The notes beneath the pieces are model-generated. The model saw only the letters and a program-made list of their open reading frames with translations. It did no database searches and was not told where the DNA came from. Position numbers and translations under genes: made by a program. From Cognatundibacterium squillarum (GTDB lineage Bacteria > Pseudomonadota > Gammaproteobacteria > Burkholderiales > Burkholderiaceae_D): a stretch of 64,000 nt of DNA. Location of the stretch: NCBI RefSeq assembly GCF_014652435.1, contig NZ_BMYU01000001.1, positions 186,001 to 250,000 on the forward strand, in the 5' to 3' direction. Of this stretch, positions 26,838 through 34,514 are shown one piece after another (position 1 is the stretch's first letter; each line of letters starts with the position of its first letter).

Positions 26838-27739
26838 TGACCAAGCCTGTTGCGGTTGTATTTGCTTATCACAATGTTGGTGTGCGCGGCCTGCGCACCT
26901 TGCTGGCGCGCGGCATCGATGTCGCTCTGGTCGTCAGTCATCAGGATAATCCTTCTGAGAATATCTGGTTTGAGTCCGTTGCAGCGCTGTGCGCAGAAAA
27001 AGGGATTCGCTGCATTACGCCGGACGATCCGGCAACGGATGATTTATATCAGACGGTCGCTGCATGCAATCCAGAGTTTATTTTCAGTTTTTACTATCGC
27101 CATATGCTGCCGGTCAGGTTGCTGGCACTTGCAAAGCGTGGCGCCTACAACCTTCACGGGTCCTTATTGCCAAAATACCGTGGACGCGTCCCTGTGAACT
27201 GGGCGGTTTTGCACGGCGAAACAGAAACCGGCGCAACCCTGCATGAAATGGCGGAGAAGCCTGACGCGGGCGCAATTATTGCGCAAACTGCGGTACCGAT
27301 TTTACCGGACGACACAGCGTTTGAAGTATTCGGAAAACTCACCGTTGCTGCTGAGCAAACTCTGTGGAATGCGTTGCCCGGTCTGATTGCCGGAACTACA
27401 ACCCGTTTGCCGAATAATCTGGCAGAAGGCAGCTATTTCGGTGGTCGTAAACCAGAAGATGGACGTGTGGACTGGTCTCAGTCTGCGCAGAACGTCTACA
27501 ATTTACACCGTGCAGTCGCGCCGCCGTATCCGGGCGCGTTCTTTGATCAGAACGGTCAGCGCTTTGTTATTGGTAAGGCAAGAATAACTGACCGGGAAGT
27601 TAGAAATTTGCCGATTGGCTTGCAAGTGATAGATAATACGGTATTCGGTGTGTGCGGCGATGGTCGTGCAATCTGTATTTCCGAATTACTGCTGGATGGG
27701 AAGCCGGTTTCTGCGGATCAGCTCACAAAGCTGCTCTGA
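26837..27739 (+). CDS. UDP-L-Ara4N formyltransferase (ArnA N-terminal half as a separate gene)
   Basis: 300 residues. Transfers a formyl group from 10-formyl-tetrahydrofolate to UDP-Ara4N. The catalytic block is NLHGSLLPKYRGRVPVNWA, containing the Asn and His of the formyltransferase family, followed by GATLHEMAEKPDAGAII. The C-terminal part is the Fmt_C-like subdomain (NLHRAVAPPYPGAFF). In E. coli this activity is fused to the decarboxylase in one 660-residue ArnA; here the two halves are separate genes 51 bases apart. Confidence 0.92.
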   Translation: MTKPVAVVFAYHNVGVRGLRTLLARGIDVALVVSHQDNPSENIWFESVAALCAEKGIRCITPDDPATDDLYQTVAACNPEFIFSFYYRHMLPVRLLALAKRGAYNLHGSLLPKYRGRVPVNWAVLHGETETGATLHEMAEKPDAGAIIAQTAVPILPDDTAFEVFGKLTVAAEQTLWNALPGLIAGTTTRLPNNLAEGSYFGGRKPEDGRVDWSQSAQNVYNLHRAVAPPYPGAFFDQNGQRFVIGKARITDREVRNLPIGLQVIDNTVFGVCGDGRAICISELLLDGKPVSADQLTKLL

Positions 27740-27790
27740 ACCGTGTTTTACCCAAATCCCTGAGTAATCATTTTTTAAGAAGAACATACT

Positions 27791-28831
27791 ATGAAAAAAG
27801 TCCTCATCCTCGGCGTGAACGGTTTTATCGGTCACCACCTGTCCAAACGCATTCTCGAAACAACCGACTGGGAAGTGTATGGCATGGACATGCAAACCGA
27901 GCGTCTGGGCGACCTGATTAATCACCCGCGCATGCACTTCTTTGAAGGTGACATCACCATCAATAAAGAATGGGTTGAATATCATGTCAAAAAATGTGAT
28001 GTGATTCTGCCGCTGGTCGCGATCGCAACACCGTCTACTTACGTAAAACAGCCACTGCGCGTGTTTGAACTGGATTTTGAAGCGAATCTGCCTATCGTCC
28101 GTTCCGCTGCAAAATATGGCAAACATCTGGTATTCCCGTCCACTTCCGAAGTGTACGGTATGTGCCACGATGAAGAGTTTGACCCGGACCAGTCTGAACT
28201 GATCTGCGGCCCGATCAACAAACCACGCTGGATTTACTCCTGCGCGAAACAGCTGATGGATCGCGTGATCTGGGGTTACGGCATGGAAGGTCTGAACTTC
28301 ACACTGTTCCGTCCGTTTAACTGGATCGGCGCAGGTCTGGACAGCATTCACACACCAAAAGAAGGCAGCTCCCGTGTTGTGACGCAGTTCTTCGGTCACA
28401 TCGTTCGCGGTGAGAATATTTCTCTGGTTGACGGTGGTGCGCAGAAACGTGCTTTCACTTACATCGACGACGGTATCGATGCGCTGATGCGTATTATCGA
28501 CAATAAAAACGGCGTTGCTTCCGGCAAAATCTACAACATCGGTAATCCGACCAATAACTACTCTATCCGTGAACTGGCACACATGATGCTGGATCTGGCT
28601 GCTGAGTATCCTGAATACGCAGAAAACGCGAAAAAAGTTCAGCTGATTGAAACGACTTCCGACGCCTACTACGGTAACGGTTATCAGGACGTGAAAAACC
28701 GCGTTCCGAAAATCACCAATACCTGCGAAGAACTGGGCTGGAATCCTAGCACCACGATGAAAGACACCATGCGCAATATTTTCGACGCTTACCGTTCTCA
28801 GGTAGCCGAAGCACGCGCACTGATGGATTAA
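27791..28831 (+). CDS. UDP-glucuronate decarboxylase (ArnA C-terminal half as a separate gene)
   Basis: 346 residues, short-chain dehydrogenase fold. Oxidises and decarboxylates UDP-glucuronate to UDP-Ara4O with NAD+. LGVNGFIGHHLSKRIL is the Rossmann loop. STSEVYG and IYSCAKQLMDRVIWGY hold the Ser-Tyr-Lys catalytic set; FRPFNWIGAGLDSI and SSRVVTQFFGHIVRGENI are ArnA hallmarks. The start has a usable AAGAA site. A split ArnA keeps both steps but loses the fused hexamer. Confidence 0.94.
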   Translation: MKKVLILGVNGFIGHHLSKRILETTDWEVYGMDMQTERLGDLINHPRMHFFEGDITINKEWVEYHVKKCDVILPLVAIATPSTYVKQPLRVFELDFEANLPIVRSAAKYGKHLVFPSTSEVYGMCHDEEFDPDQSELICGPINKPRWIYSCAKQLMDRVIWGYGMEGLNFTLFRPFNWIGAGLDSIHTPKEGSSRVVTQFFGHIVRGENISLVDGGAQKRAFTYIDDGIDALMRIIDNKNGVASGKIYNIGNPTNNYSIRELAHMMLDLAAEYPEYAENAKKVQLIETTSDAYYGNGYQDVKNRVPKITNTCEELGWNPSTTMKDTMRNIFDAYRSQVAEARALMD

Positions 28832-28838
28832 TCCACTG

Positions 28839-29774
28839 ATGCCGGTTATTGCATTAAAAATTGATGTTGATACCTATCGCGGAACCAGAGAAGGCGTGCC
28901 GAATCTGGTCCGGATACTGAAAAAACATCAGGCCGGAGCAACATTCCTGTTCTCGCTGGGAAAAGACCACACCGGATGGGCGCTGAAACGCGCCTTCCGG
29001 CCGGGTTTTTTTCAAAAAGTTTCCCGTACCTCTGTCGTTGAACATTATGGTCTCAAAACCCTGATGTACGGCGTGTTTCTGCCCGGGCCGGATATTGGTC
29101 AGTGCCGCGAAGAAATGCATCTGGTACGCGATCAGGGATTTGAGTGCGGCATCCACACCTGGGATCACGTATTGTGGCAGGACGCAGTCCGCTACAAAGA
29201 TGCAGCATGGACTCAGCGCCAGATGCAGCAGGCTGAGCGACGTTTCCGCGATATTTTCGGCTATGCCGCACCGACACACGGTGCTGCGGGCTGGCAAATG
29301 AACGGTGATGCATTCCGCCAACTGGACAGTGCTGAAATGCAGTATGCATCCGATGGCCGCGCGCTTTTGAATGACGATGGCTCACTGCGAAACCCCGCAA
29401 CAGGTCCTTATCGCCTGAGCGTGGATGGCAAGACTATGCAATGTCTGCAAATGCCGACCACACTGCCGACGCTGGATGAGTTACTCGGTCGCGATATCGG
29501 TGACAAACAAATCACGACCGCCAATATCGCCGCGCACATTCTGAGCCTGACGGCAACGCCGCGTGACCACGTATTTACTTTGCATGCGGAACTTGAAGGT
29601 CAGAAACTTGCCCCCATCTTCGAGCAGCTTTTGTCAGGATGGAAAGCGCAGGGCTATGACTGCGTTTCGATGGAGCACTACTTTAAACAAATTGCAGATC
29701 AGGATTTTCCAACCAAACCGCTACTGTGGGACAGTGTGCCCGGGCGTTCAGGTGAACTGATTGCAGTGAACTGA
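28839..29774 (+). CDS. arnD: 4-deoxy-4-formamido-L-arabinose-phosphoundecaprenol deformylase
   Basis: 311 residues, NodB-type polysaccharide deacetylase. Removes the formyl group after transfer to undecaprenyl phosphate. LKIDVDTYRGTREGVPNLV has the metal/catalytic aspartates, ECGIHTWDHVLWQD is the H-x-x-x-H metal motif, and GAAGWQMN follows. No signal peptide is visible; activity at the membrane on the cytoplasmic side is expected from the pathway. It follows the decarboxylase gene by seven bases and ends the arn set. UDP-glucose dehydrogenase (ugd) is not in the window. Confidence 0.93.
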   Translation: MPVIALKIDVDTYRGTREGVPNLVRILKKHQAGATFLFSLGKDHTGWALKRAFRPGFFQKVSRTSVVEHYGLKTLMYGVFLPGPDIGQCREEMHLVRDQGFECGIHTWDHVLWQDAVRYKDAAWTQRQMQQAERRFRDIFGYAAPTHGAAGWQMNGDAFRQLDSAEMQYASDGRALLNDDGSLRNPATGPYRLSVDGKTMQCLQMPTTLPTLDELLGRDIGDKQITTANIAAHILSLTATPRDHVFTLHAELEGQKLAPIFEQLLSGWKAQGYDCVSMEHYFKQIADQDFPTKPLLWDSVPGRSGELIAVN

Positions 29775-29832
29775 TTGGCGGGAAGTTTGTCAGCAATACA
29801 CTTCCCCCCTCAGTTTCAACAAGGAGAAAACA

Positions 29833-30315
29833 GTGGCTGACAATACAATCGCGGTGAATTGCCCGATTCCCTCTTTTTCCGCACAAATGACCAGTGAAAA
29901 AGAATTTCATTTGTCTGAATTTGCCGGAAAAAATCTGGTGTTGTATTTTTACCCAAAAGATAATACCCCCGGCTGCACAACGGAAAGCATTGCTTTCCGC
30001 GATGCGCAAGCTCAGTTTGATGCGTATAACACCGTCATCGTCGGCATCAGCCGTGACAGTCTTCGCTCCCATGAAGGCTTTAAGAAAAAACTCGATTTAC
30101 CGTTTGAGCTGATCAGTGATCCGGATGAAGCTTTATGCCAGACCTTTCAGGTGATAAAACTGAAAAATATGTATGGCAAGCAAGTTCGTGGCATTGAACG
30201 CAGCACTTTTGTCATTGACGCAAAAGGCGTGTTGGTGAAAGAATGGAGAGGCGTGAAGGTTGCAAATCACGTCGAAGAAGTTCTGCAATTCGTTAGCACA
30301 CTGCCAACAGCTTGA
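29833..30315 (+). CDS. bcp: Thiol peroxidase, peroxiredoxin Bcp
   Basis: 160 residues. Reduces hydrogen peroxide and organic hydroperoxides with thioredoxin. YPKDNTPGCTTESIAFRD holds the peroxidatic cysteine. The usual resolving Cys five residues later is replaced by Ile/Ala (CTTESIAF), so this is a one-Cys-like or atypical Bcp. Another Cys (ALCQTF) lies further on. The start is GTG with AAGGAG upstream. Followed by the terminator at 30339. Confidence 0.93.
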   Translation: MADNTIAVNCPIPSFSAQMTSEKEFHLSEFAGKNLVLYFYPKDNTPGCTTESIAFRDAQAQFDAYNTVIVGISRDSLRSHEGFKKKLDLPFELISDPDEALCQTFQVIKLKNMYGKQVRGIERSTFVIDAKGVLVKEWRGVKVANHVEEVLQFVSTLPTA

Positions 30316-30338
30316 TTACAGACAATATCTTACTGCCG

Positions 30339-30389
30339 CCGCACTATCACAGCCAGCCGGAAACTCCGGCGCTGTCAGTGCGGTTTTTT
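30339..30389 (+). terminator. Terminator after bcp
   Basis: CCGCACT pairs with AGTGCGG, with inner ACAGC/GCTGT and CCGG/CCGG arms, then TTTTTT. It lies 24 bases past the bcp stop. Confidence 0.85.
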
Positions 30390-30423
30390 ATTTTCTGTCT
30401 CCTCACATTTTTCCGAGGTCCGT

Positions 30424-32160
30424 ATGCCATTACCCAAGATGCCAACAAAACCGGCAGCCCTGCTGGCGCAAAAAGATTACAACGTGCCAGAGGCATCTGA
30501 CACGAAGCCGGCCAAGGTGAAAGCGAAAGATACGCCGGAAAGCGCGCCCGCTAAATCCAGCGCTAAAAAAGCAGTCACACCGAAAGCAACACCGGAAGTG
30601 GTGGCTGCTCCGGTTGCAACACCGAATGCGGCGCAGGCCGTGGCGAAGAAAGCCAAGAAAACTATTGCTGAGCGCCCTGCCCCAGCTGCACCGGCGAAAG
30701 CAGAATCCGGTAACAAACCGAAATCGCAAATCAGCCGCGCGGCGGATAAATCCGGTCAGGCAAAAATGTTTGTACTGGATACAAATGTGCTGATGCACGA
30801 TCCGACTTCTCTGTTCCGCTTTGAGGAGCATGATGTTTATTTGCCGATGATCACACTCGAAGAACTGGATGATCATAAAAAAGGCATGTCGGAAGTCGCG
30901 CGGAATGCGCGTCAGGTGTCCCGTTCGCTGGATGCGCTGGTTGCGGATATCGATCACCAGTCCATCGAAAAAGGGATTCCGCTGTCCAAACTGGGCAACC
31001 GCGATGCCGGCGGCAAACTGTATTTCCAGACCAAGTTATCTGAAATCACGCAGCCGGCAGGCTTACCGAAAGGCAAAGCCGACAACCAGATTCTGGGCGT
31101 GGTGCAGGCGCTGGAAGCGGAATATCCGGGTCGTCCTATCGTGCTGGTTTCCAAAGACATCAACATGCGTATCAAAGCGCGTGCGCTGGGTCTGGCTGCA
31201 GAAGATTACTTCAATGACCATGTGCTGGAAGACTCAGATTTGCTGTATTCCGGCGTTGTGCAGTTACCGGACGATTTCTGGAATAAGCATGGCAAAGGCA
31301 TCGAAACCTGGCAGGAAAACAAAAACGGTATCAGTACCACCTTCTACCGCATTACCGGCCCTGTGATTCCCAGCCTGCTGGTGAACCAGTTTGTGTATCT
31401 GGAACCGAAAAACGGCGAAGCCGCGTTTTATGGTCAGGTGCGTCAGATCAATGGCAAAACTGCCGTTCTGCAAACCCTGCGCGATTACAGCCACGTCAAG
31501 CATAGCATCTGGGGCATTTCCGCCCGTAACCGCGAACAGAATTTCGCACTGAATCTGCTAATGGATCCGGAATGCGATTTCGTGACCCTGCTTGGTCAGG
31601 CTGGTACCGGTAAAACCCTGCTGGCACTGGCTTCCGGTCTGGCGCAGGTACTCGAAAGCAAAACCTATAACGAGATTATCGTTACCCGTGTGACCGTACC
31701 GGTCGGCGAAGACATTGGCTTCCTGCCGGGTACTGAGGAAGAAAAAATGTCGCCCTGGATGGGCGCGTTTGACGACAATCTGGAAGTGCTGAACAAATCC
31801 GACAACGATGCCGGTGACTGGGGACGTGCAGCGACACAGGATCTGATCCGTTCCAAGATCAAGATCAAATCGCTGAACTTTATGCGCGGACGTACCTTCG
31901 TGAATAAATTCCTGATTATCGACGAAGCGCAGAACTTGACGCCGAAGCAAATGAAAACGCTGGTCACCCGTGCAGGTCCGGGCACCAAAATCGTTTGTCT
32001 GGGTAACATCGCGCAGATCGATACGCCATATCTGACCGAAGGCTCCAGCGGCCTGACCTATGTGGTGGATCGCTTCAAAGGTTGGGCACACAGCGGTCAT
32101 GTCACTCTGGCACGCGGCGAACGTTCACGTCTGGCAGATCACGCCAGCGAGATTCTGTAA
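30424..32160 (+). CDS. PIN plus PhoH ATPase (PhoH2-like, YlaK type)
   Basis: 578 residues. A Lys/Ala/Pro-rich, probably disordered N-terminus covers about residues 1-110. A PIN nuclease domain (FVLDTNVLMHDPTSLFRFEEH; ITLEELDDHKKG; VLVSKDINMRIKARALG) carries the acidic metal residues. The PhoH ATPase follows: Walker A GQAGTGKTLLALASG near residue 389, Walker B FLIIDEAQNLTPKQMK near 499. PhoH2 proteins are proposed RNA helicase/ribonucleases. It lies downstream of bcp but beyond a terminator. Confidence 0.92.
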   Translation: MPLPKMPTKPAALLAQKDYNVPEASDTKPAKVKAKDTPESAPAKSSAKKAVTPKATPEVVAAPVATPNAAQAVAKKAKKTIAERPAPAAPAKAESGNKPKSQISRAADKSGQAKMFVLDTNVLMHDPTSLFRFEEHDVYLPMITLEELDDHKKGMSEVARNARQVSRSLDALVADIDHQSIEKGIPLSKLGNRDAGGKLYFQTKLSEITQPAGLPKGKADNQILGVVQALEAEYPGRPIVLVSKDINMRIKARALGLAAEDYFNDHVLEDSDLLYSGVVQLPDDFWNKHGKGIETWQENKNGISTTFYRITGPVIPSLLVNQFVYLEPKNGEAAFYGQVRQINGKTAVLQTLRDYSHVKHSIWGISARNREQNFALNLLMDPECDFVTLLGQAGTGKTLLALASGLAQVLESKTYNEIIVTRVTVPVGEDIGFLPGTEEEKMSPWMGAFDDNLEVLNKSDNDAGDWGRAATQDLIRSKIKIKSLNFMRGRTFVNKFLIIDEAQNLTPKQMKTLVTRAGPGTKIVCLGNIAQIDTPYLTEGSSGLTYVVDRFKGWAHSGHVTLARGERSRLADHASEIL

Positions 32161-32178
32161 GCTTTTTGTTTCCCGCTT

Positions 32179-32206
32179 AAAAACGCTGCTGCGGCAGCGT
32201 TTTTTT
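32179..32206 (+). terminator. Terminator after phoH-like gene
   Basis: AAAAACGCTGC-tgcg-GCAGCGTTTTTTTT, 18 bases past the stop codon. No gene lies between here and 32575; that stretch holds R4 and a cassette arm. Confidence 0.9.
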
Positions 32207-32358
32207 TCGTCCGTCAGTTTGCAAAGTACCGGCCGTGACCGCGAAAACGTCAGCGTCTAAACATCCGACCTTCCCTCCTCTTCGTAACGAATGCCGGAGC
32301 AGATCGTCTGTTACTTCCAGCCGGCAGCAAATTCAGATTTTTGAGCCAGAAAATGCCT

Positions 32359-32443
32359 TAAATGCGGACTTTGGCACAGCACCCCGGCTGTCGTCGGCAG
32401 AAAGTCTCGGTTTGCGGAAAATAGAGGTGACGATATTTGCATA
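32359..32443 (+). repeat. Dispersed integrase-linked repeat, copy R4
   Basis: AAATGCGGACTTTGGCACAG, core TGTCGTCGGCAGAAAGTC, end GACGATATTTGCATA. With R5, in the same orientation 1.1 kb away, it brackets the Hint-toxin/immunity cassette. Confidence 0.85.
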
Positions 32444-32477
32444 TATGTCAGAACTAACCGCCGATTTACGTTTTTTT

Positions 32478-32524
32478 TGCAGCAACTCGGTCATTCCCCT
32501 TTTGGCGTATTGCAATGCGCCCTG
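32478..32524 (-). repeat. Cassette terminal arm (minus orientation)
   Basis: On the minus strand: GGGCGCATTGCAATACGCC, then GGGGAATGACCGAGTTGC. This matches the arm and spacer start of elements A and B (16170-16200, 16718-16740), here downstream of minus-strand immunity-like genes as expected for a cassette end. Confidence 0.75.
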
Positions 32525-32575
32525 AAAGTCAACTGATGAGTCTCGCGGACACTGTGAACGGATAACAGAGCACTT

Positions 32576-32872
32576 TCACTCGTCCCGTCTAACTATTCCA
32601 GCTTCATGTTTGATTGATAAAAATTCAATTTTCCCAAAGTTCCGAAAAGAATCAATGTTTCTAAGCAATCCAAAATTTTTACTTTCAACTGTACTGCCAT
32701 CTGCAATCGGAGTTAGCATTAAATAATCACTTTCAAATTTTAGCTTCACACCAAATGGTTTCTCATTTGAAGTGCCAATAAATTCAATATCTAAAATATT
32801 ATGGTCAACAATCTCACGAAATGTTTTGCTTTTTGTGAAATCATAATATTCGTTATCAATTACTTCTTCCAA
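32576..32872 (-). CDS. Immunity-like protein B, unassigned (TTG start likely)
   Basis: 98 residues if it starts at TTG 32872, which has GGAGG nine bases upstream and begins four bases beyond the preceding stop. The frame extends further upstream to 32947, but that part overlaps gene A. The protein is AT-rich in codon use, acidic, with a strand-rich pattern (FGVKLKFESDYLMLTPIADG). No family recognised. The gene may be a second immunity gene, or, with gene A, one gene split by a frameshift at about 32874; the sequence alone does not decide. Confidence 0.45.
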   Translation of the reverse strand: MEEVIDNEYYDFTKSKTFREIVDHNILDIEFIGTSNEKPFGVKLKFESDYLMLTPIADGSTVESKNFGLLRNIDSFRNFGKIEFLSIKHEAGIVRRDE

Positions 32873-32873
32873 C

Positions 32874-33128
32874 TCACAATTCCTCCATTTTACCCAGACG
32901 TACATGAAATTCCAAATGTGAGTATGGAAATTTAGGTTCTTCTTCAATTGTTACTTTAGGACTCCAATTATCTGCTTTATCCGTTGAAATAACATACATT
33001 TCCAATCTGCCATAAAAGCAAATGCCGATAGCTATACTCGTAGCAGCGTCATGATCTTCACCAAAGGGTGGCCACATAATCAAAAATAAATTTCGAATTC
33101 TCTCATTCAATAGCGCATTAAATTTCAT
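32874..33128 (-). CDS. Immunity-like protein A, unassigned
   Basis: 84 residues. A helical start (MKFNALLNERIRNLFLIMWP) is followed by strands (AIGICFYGRLEMYVIST). No signal peptide. It starts five bases after the stop of the toxin fragment on the same strand, the classical toxin-then-immunity order, and ends right at the start of gene B. Function is assigned by position only. It could be the N-terminal half of a single frameshifted immunity protein together with B. Confidence 0.45.
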   Translation of the reverse strand: MKFNALLNERIRNLFLIMWPPFGEDHDAATSIAIGICFYGRLEMYVISTDKADNWSPKVTIEEEPKFPYSHLEFHVRLGKMEEL

Positions 33129-33133
33129 ATAAA

Positions 33134-33473
33134 TTACCTAATTAAGTTCGGAGCCTTTTCATACCACCTATTTGATGTCTTTCCAATAACTGTAATAAAC
33201 GTTCCATTAGCTTCGGTAACCACCGTTTTTCCGTTACTCACATACATCAACACGTTCTCATGTTGATGCCATTGCCTGTTGAAGCTCGGGCACCATTTTC
33301 TGCAACTGTTGAGCAGAATGTTCGCCAAAGCCTAAAACATCAGCGTGTTTAATTAAATGTCCTTTAGCATTTTTTCCAAATAACAAATCACAATTTGAAT
33401 TATGCACCCAAGCCCCACCCAATCCAGCAAAGTAAGTATGGAACCCCTCTACCTCAAAGTTAAAGGTATGCTG
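33134..33473 (-). pseudogene. Frameshifted polymorphic toxin fragment with Hint-domain end
   Basis: On the minus strand, after a TAG at 33474-33476, the frame encodes TFNFEVEGFHTYFAG and AWVHNSNC. This is the unmistakable end of a pretoxin Hint (intein-like autoprotease) domain. It runs on with LFGKNAKGHLIKHADVLGFG and stops at TGA 33258. The rest of the toxin continues in another frame (NGKTVVTEANGTFITVIGKT, ending at 33134), so one frameshift separates the two. The GxxITVIGK ending recalls BECR-fold ribonuclease toxins, but I cannot name the family. No upstream delivery domain: the fragment begins at the junction arm near 33492. Confidence 0.7.
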
Positions 33474-33491
33474 CTAGGCAGGTCTGTGTCC

Positions 33492-33518
33492 AGCCCGTAG
33501 GGCGCGCTGCAATACGTC
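33492..33518 (-). repeat. Cassette junction arm upstream of the Hint toxin fragment
   Basis: Plus strand CAGCCCGTAGGGCGCGCTGC followed by AATACGTC. It is a degenerate, inverted partner of the arm at 32478-32524, so the toxin/immunity block lies between two inverted arms. It occupies the place held by TTACGGCC junctions in the 14.6-17.6 kb array. Confidence 0.6.
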
Positions 33519-33549
33519 TAATCCCCCGTTATTTTGCTGTTTTAACATC

Positions 33550-33636
33550 AAAATGCGGTGTTCAGCGCAGCAACCCGGTGGTCGTCGGCAGAAAGTCCGG
33601 GCTTCCGAAAATACGTGATGACGATAATTGCACAAT
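33550..33636 (+). repeat. Dispersed integrase-linked repeat, copy R5
   Basis: AAATGCGGTGTTCAGCGCAG, core GGTCGTCGGCAGAAAGTC, end GACGATAATTGCACAAT. Right boundary of the Hint-toxin cassette. The rest of the stretch to 33963 holds no recognisable gene. Confidence 0.85.
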
Positions 33637-33963
33637 CGTGACTTCAGGAAGGCCGCTTTCTGACATGGGAGCGCAAGAATGTCATTCGTATTCGTCTCCA
33701 GAGTTTTCCTGAGAGGCCAACACCACAGGCCGGTAGCGCGCGAATTTGAAGTGCTTTTCTAAAGATGGCTGGGGCAGCGGCTGATAACTGCCGGCTCCTG
33801 TTCTGCTCCGCAAGTCAGCAAATCCGAGAAATAAACGAAATAAGTAAAAGATAGGCGTAATTAATCGAAAAAGCAGTGCATTTCAGGTCGGCGCTCGCGC
33901 ATGTATGCAGAAATTACTGAAAAATCGCCGCTCTCTGCACAAAAAATAAAACTGATGTAGACT

Positions 33964-33977
33964 ATTGCCTAGTCAAT
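33964..33977. promoter_or_regulatory. Candidate MarR operator
   Basis: ATTG-cctagt-CAAT inverted repeat 21 bases before the marR start, just upstream of a GGAGGG ribosome binding site. MarR proteins usually repress their own operon by binding such palindromes, so autoregulation is likely but inferred. Confidence 0.45.
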
Positions 33978-33997
33978 GAATTTCCGGAGGGAATGAT

Positions 33998-34507
33998 ATG
34001 CAGCAAGCACCCAAGCCGCTGGAGTTTGATGTCACACAGGTGGAAAACAGTGTCGGTTATCTGCTGGCACGCTCGCGCACCATGCTGTCGCGTTCTGTGG
34101 ATCAGGCACTCAGTCGCGCAGGTATTACCCATGCGCAGGGCAGCATCATGATTTCGCTGTCGATGAATACCAATGTCACGGCGGCCACGATGGCGCGTGA
34201 ACTGTTTATCGATCCTGCAGCGCTGAAGCGCTCGCTCGATAAGCTGGAAGAAAAAGGTCTGGTACGCCGTGTGGCAGATCCTGCTGACCGCCGCACGCTG
34301 AAGCTGGAACTCACGGAAACAGGCCATGAAGTGGCGGTCAGCCTGCCGCCTTTGTACCGCGAAGTACTGGATGTGGCGCTGGATGGCTTTACACAGGAGG
34401 AACTGGGTTTCCTGAAATGCCTGTTACGTAAGCTGCTGGCAAACCGTCCGTTACTGGATGCCAGAGATTTTAGTTGTCAAGGCAACGAAAAACCAAGCAA
34501 TGAATGA
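33998..34507 (+). CDS. MarR-family repressor of the efflux operon
   Basis: 169 residues. Winged-helix dimer: ITHAQGSIMISLSMNTNVTA and AATMARELFIDPAALKRSLDKLEEKGLVRRVADPADRRTLKLELT cover the recognition helix and the wing (DPADRRTLKL). It probably senses an aromatic or phenolic compound and represses the downstream lipoprotein-emrA-emrB genes, which follow with a gap of only seven bases. Confidence 0.93.
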   Translation: MQQAPKPLEFDVTQVENSVGYLLARSRTMLSRSVDQALSRAGITHAQGSIMISLSMNTNVTAATMARELFIDPAALKRSLDKLEEKGLVRRVADPADRRTLKLELTETGHEVAVSLPPLYREVLDVALDGFTQEELGFLKCLLRKLLANRPLLDARDFSCQGNEKPSNE

Positions 34508-34514
34508 GTGATTT

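Noticed and set aside
27686..28582. 298-residue open frame antisense to the ArnA decarboxylase gene
   Set aside because: Shadow of a clear SDR-family gene with all catalytic residues.
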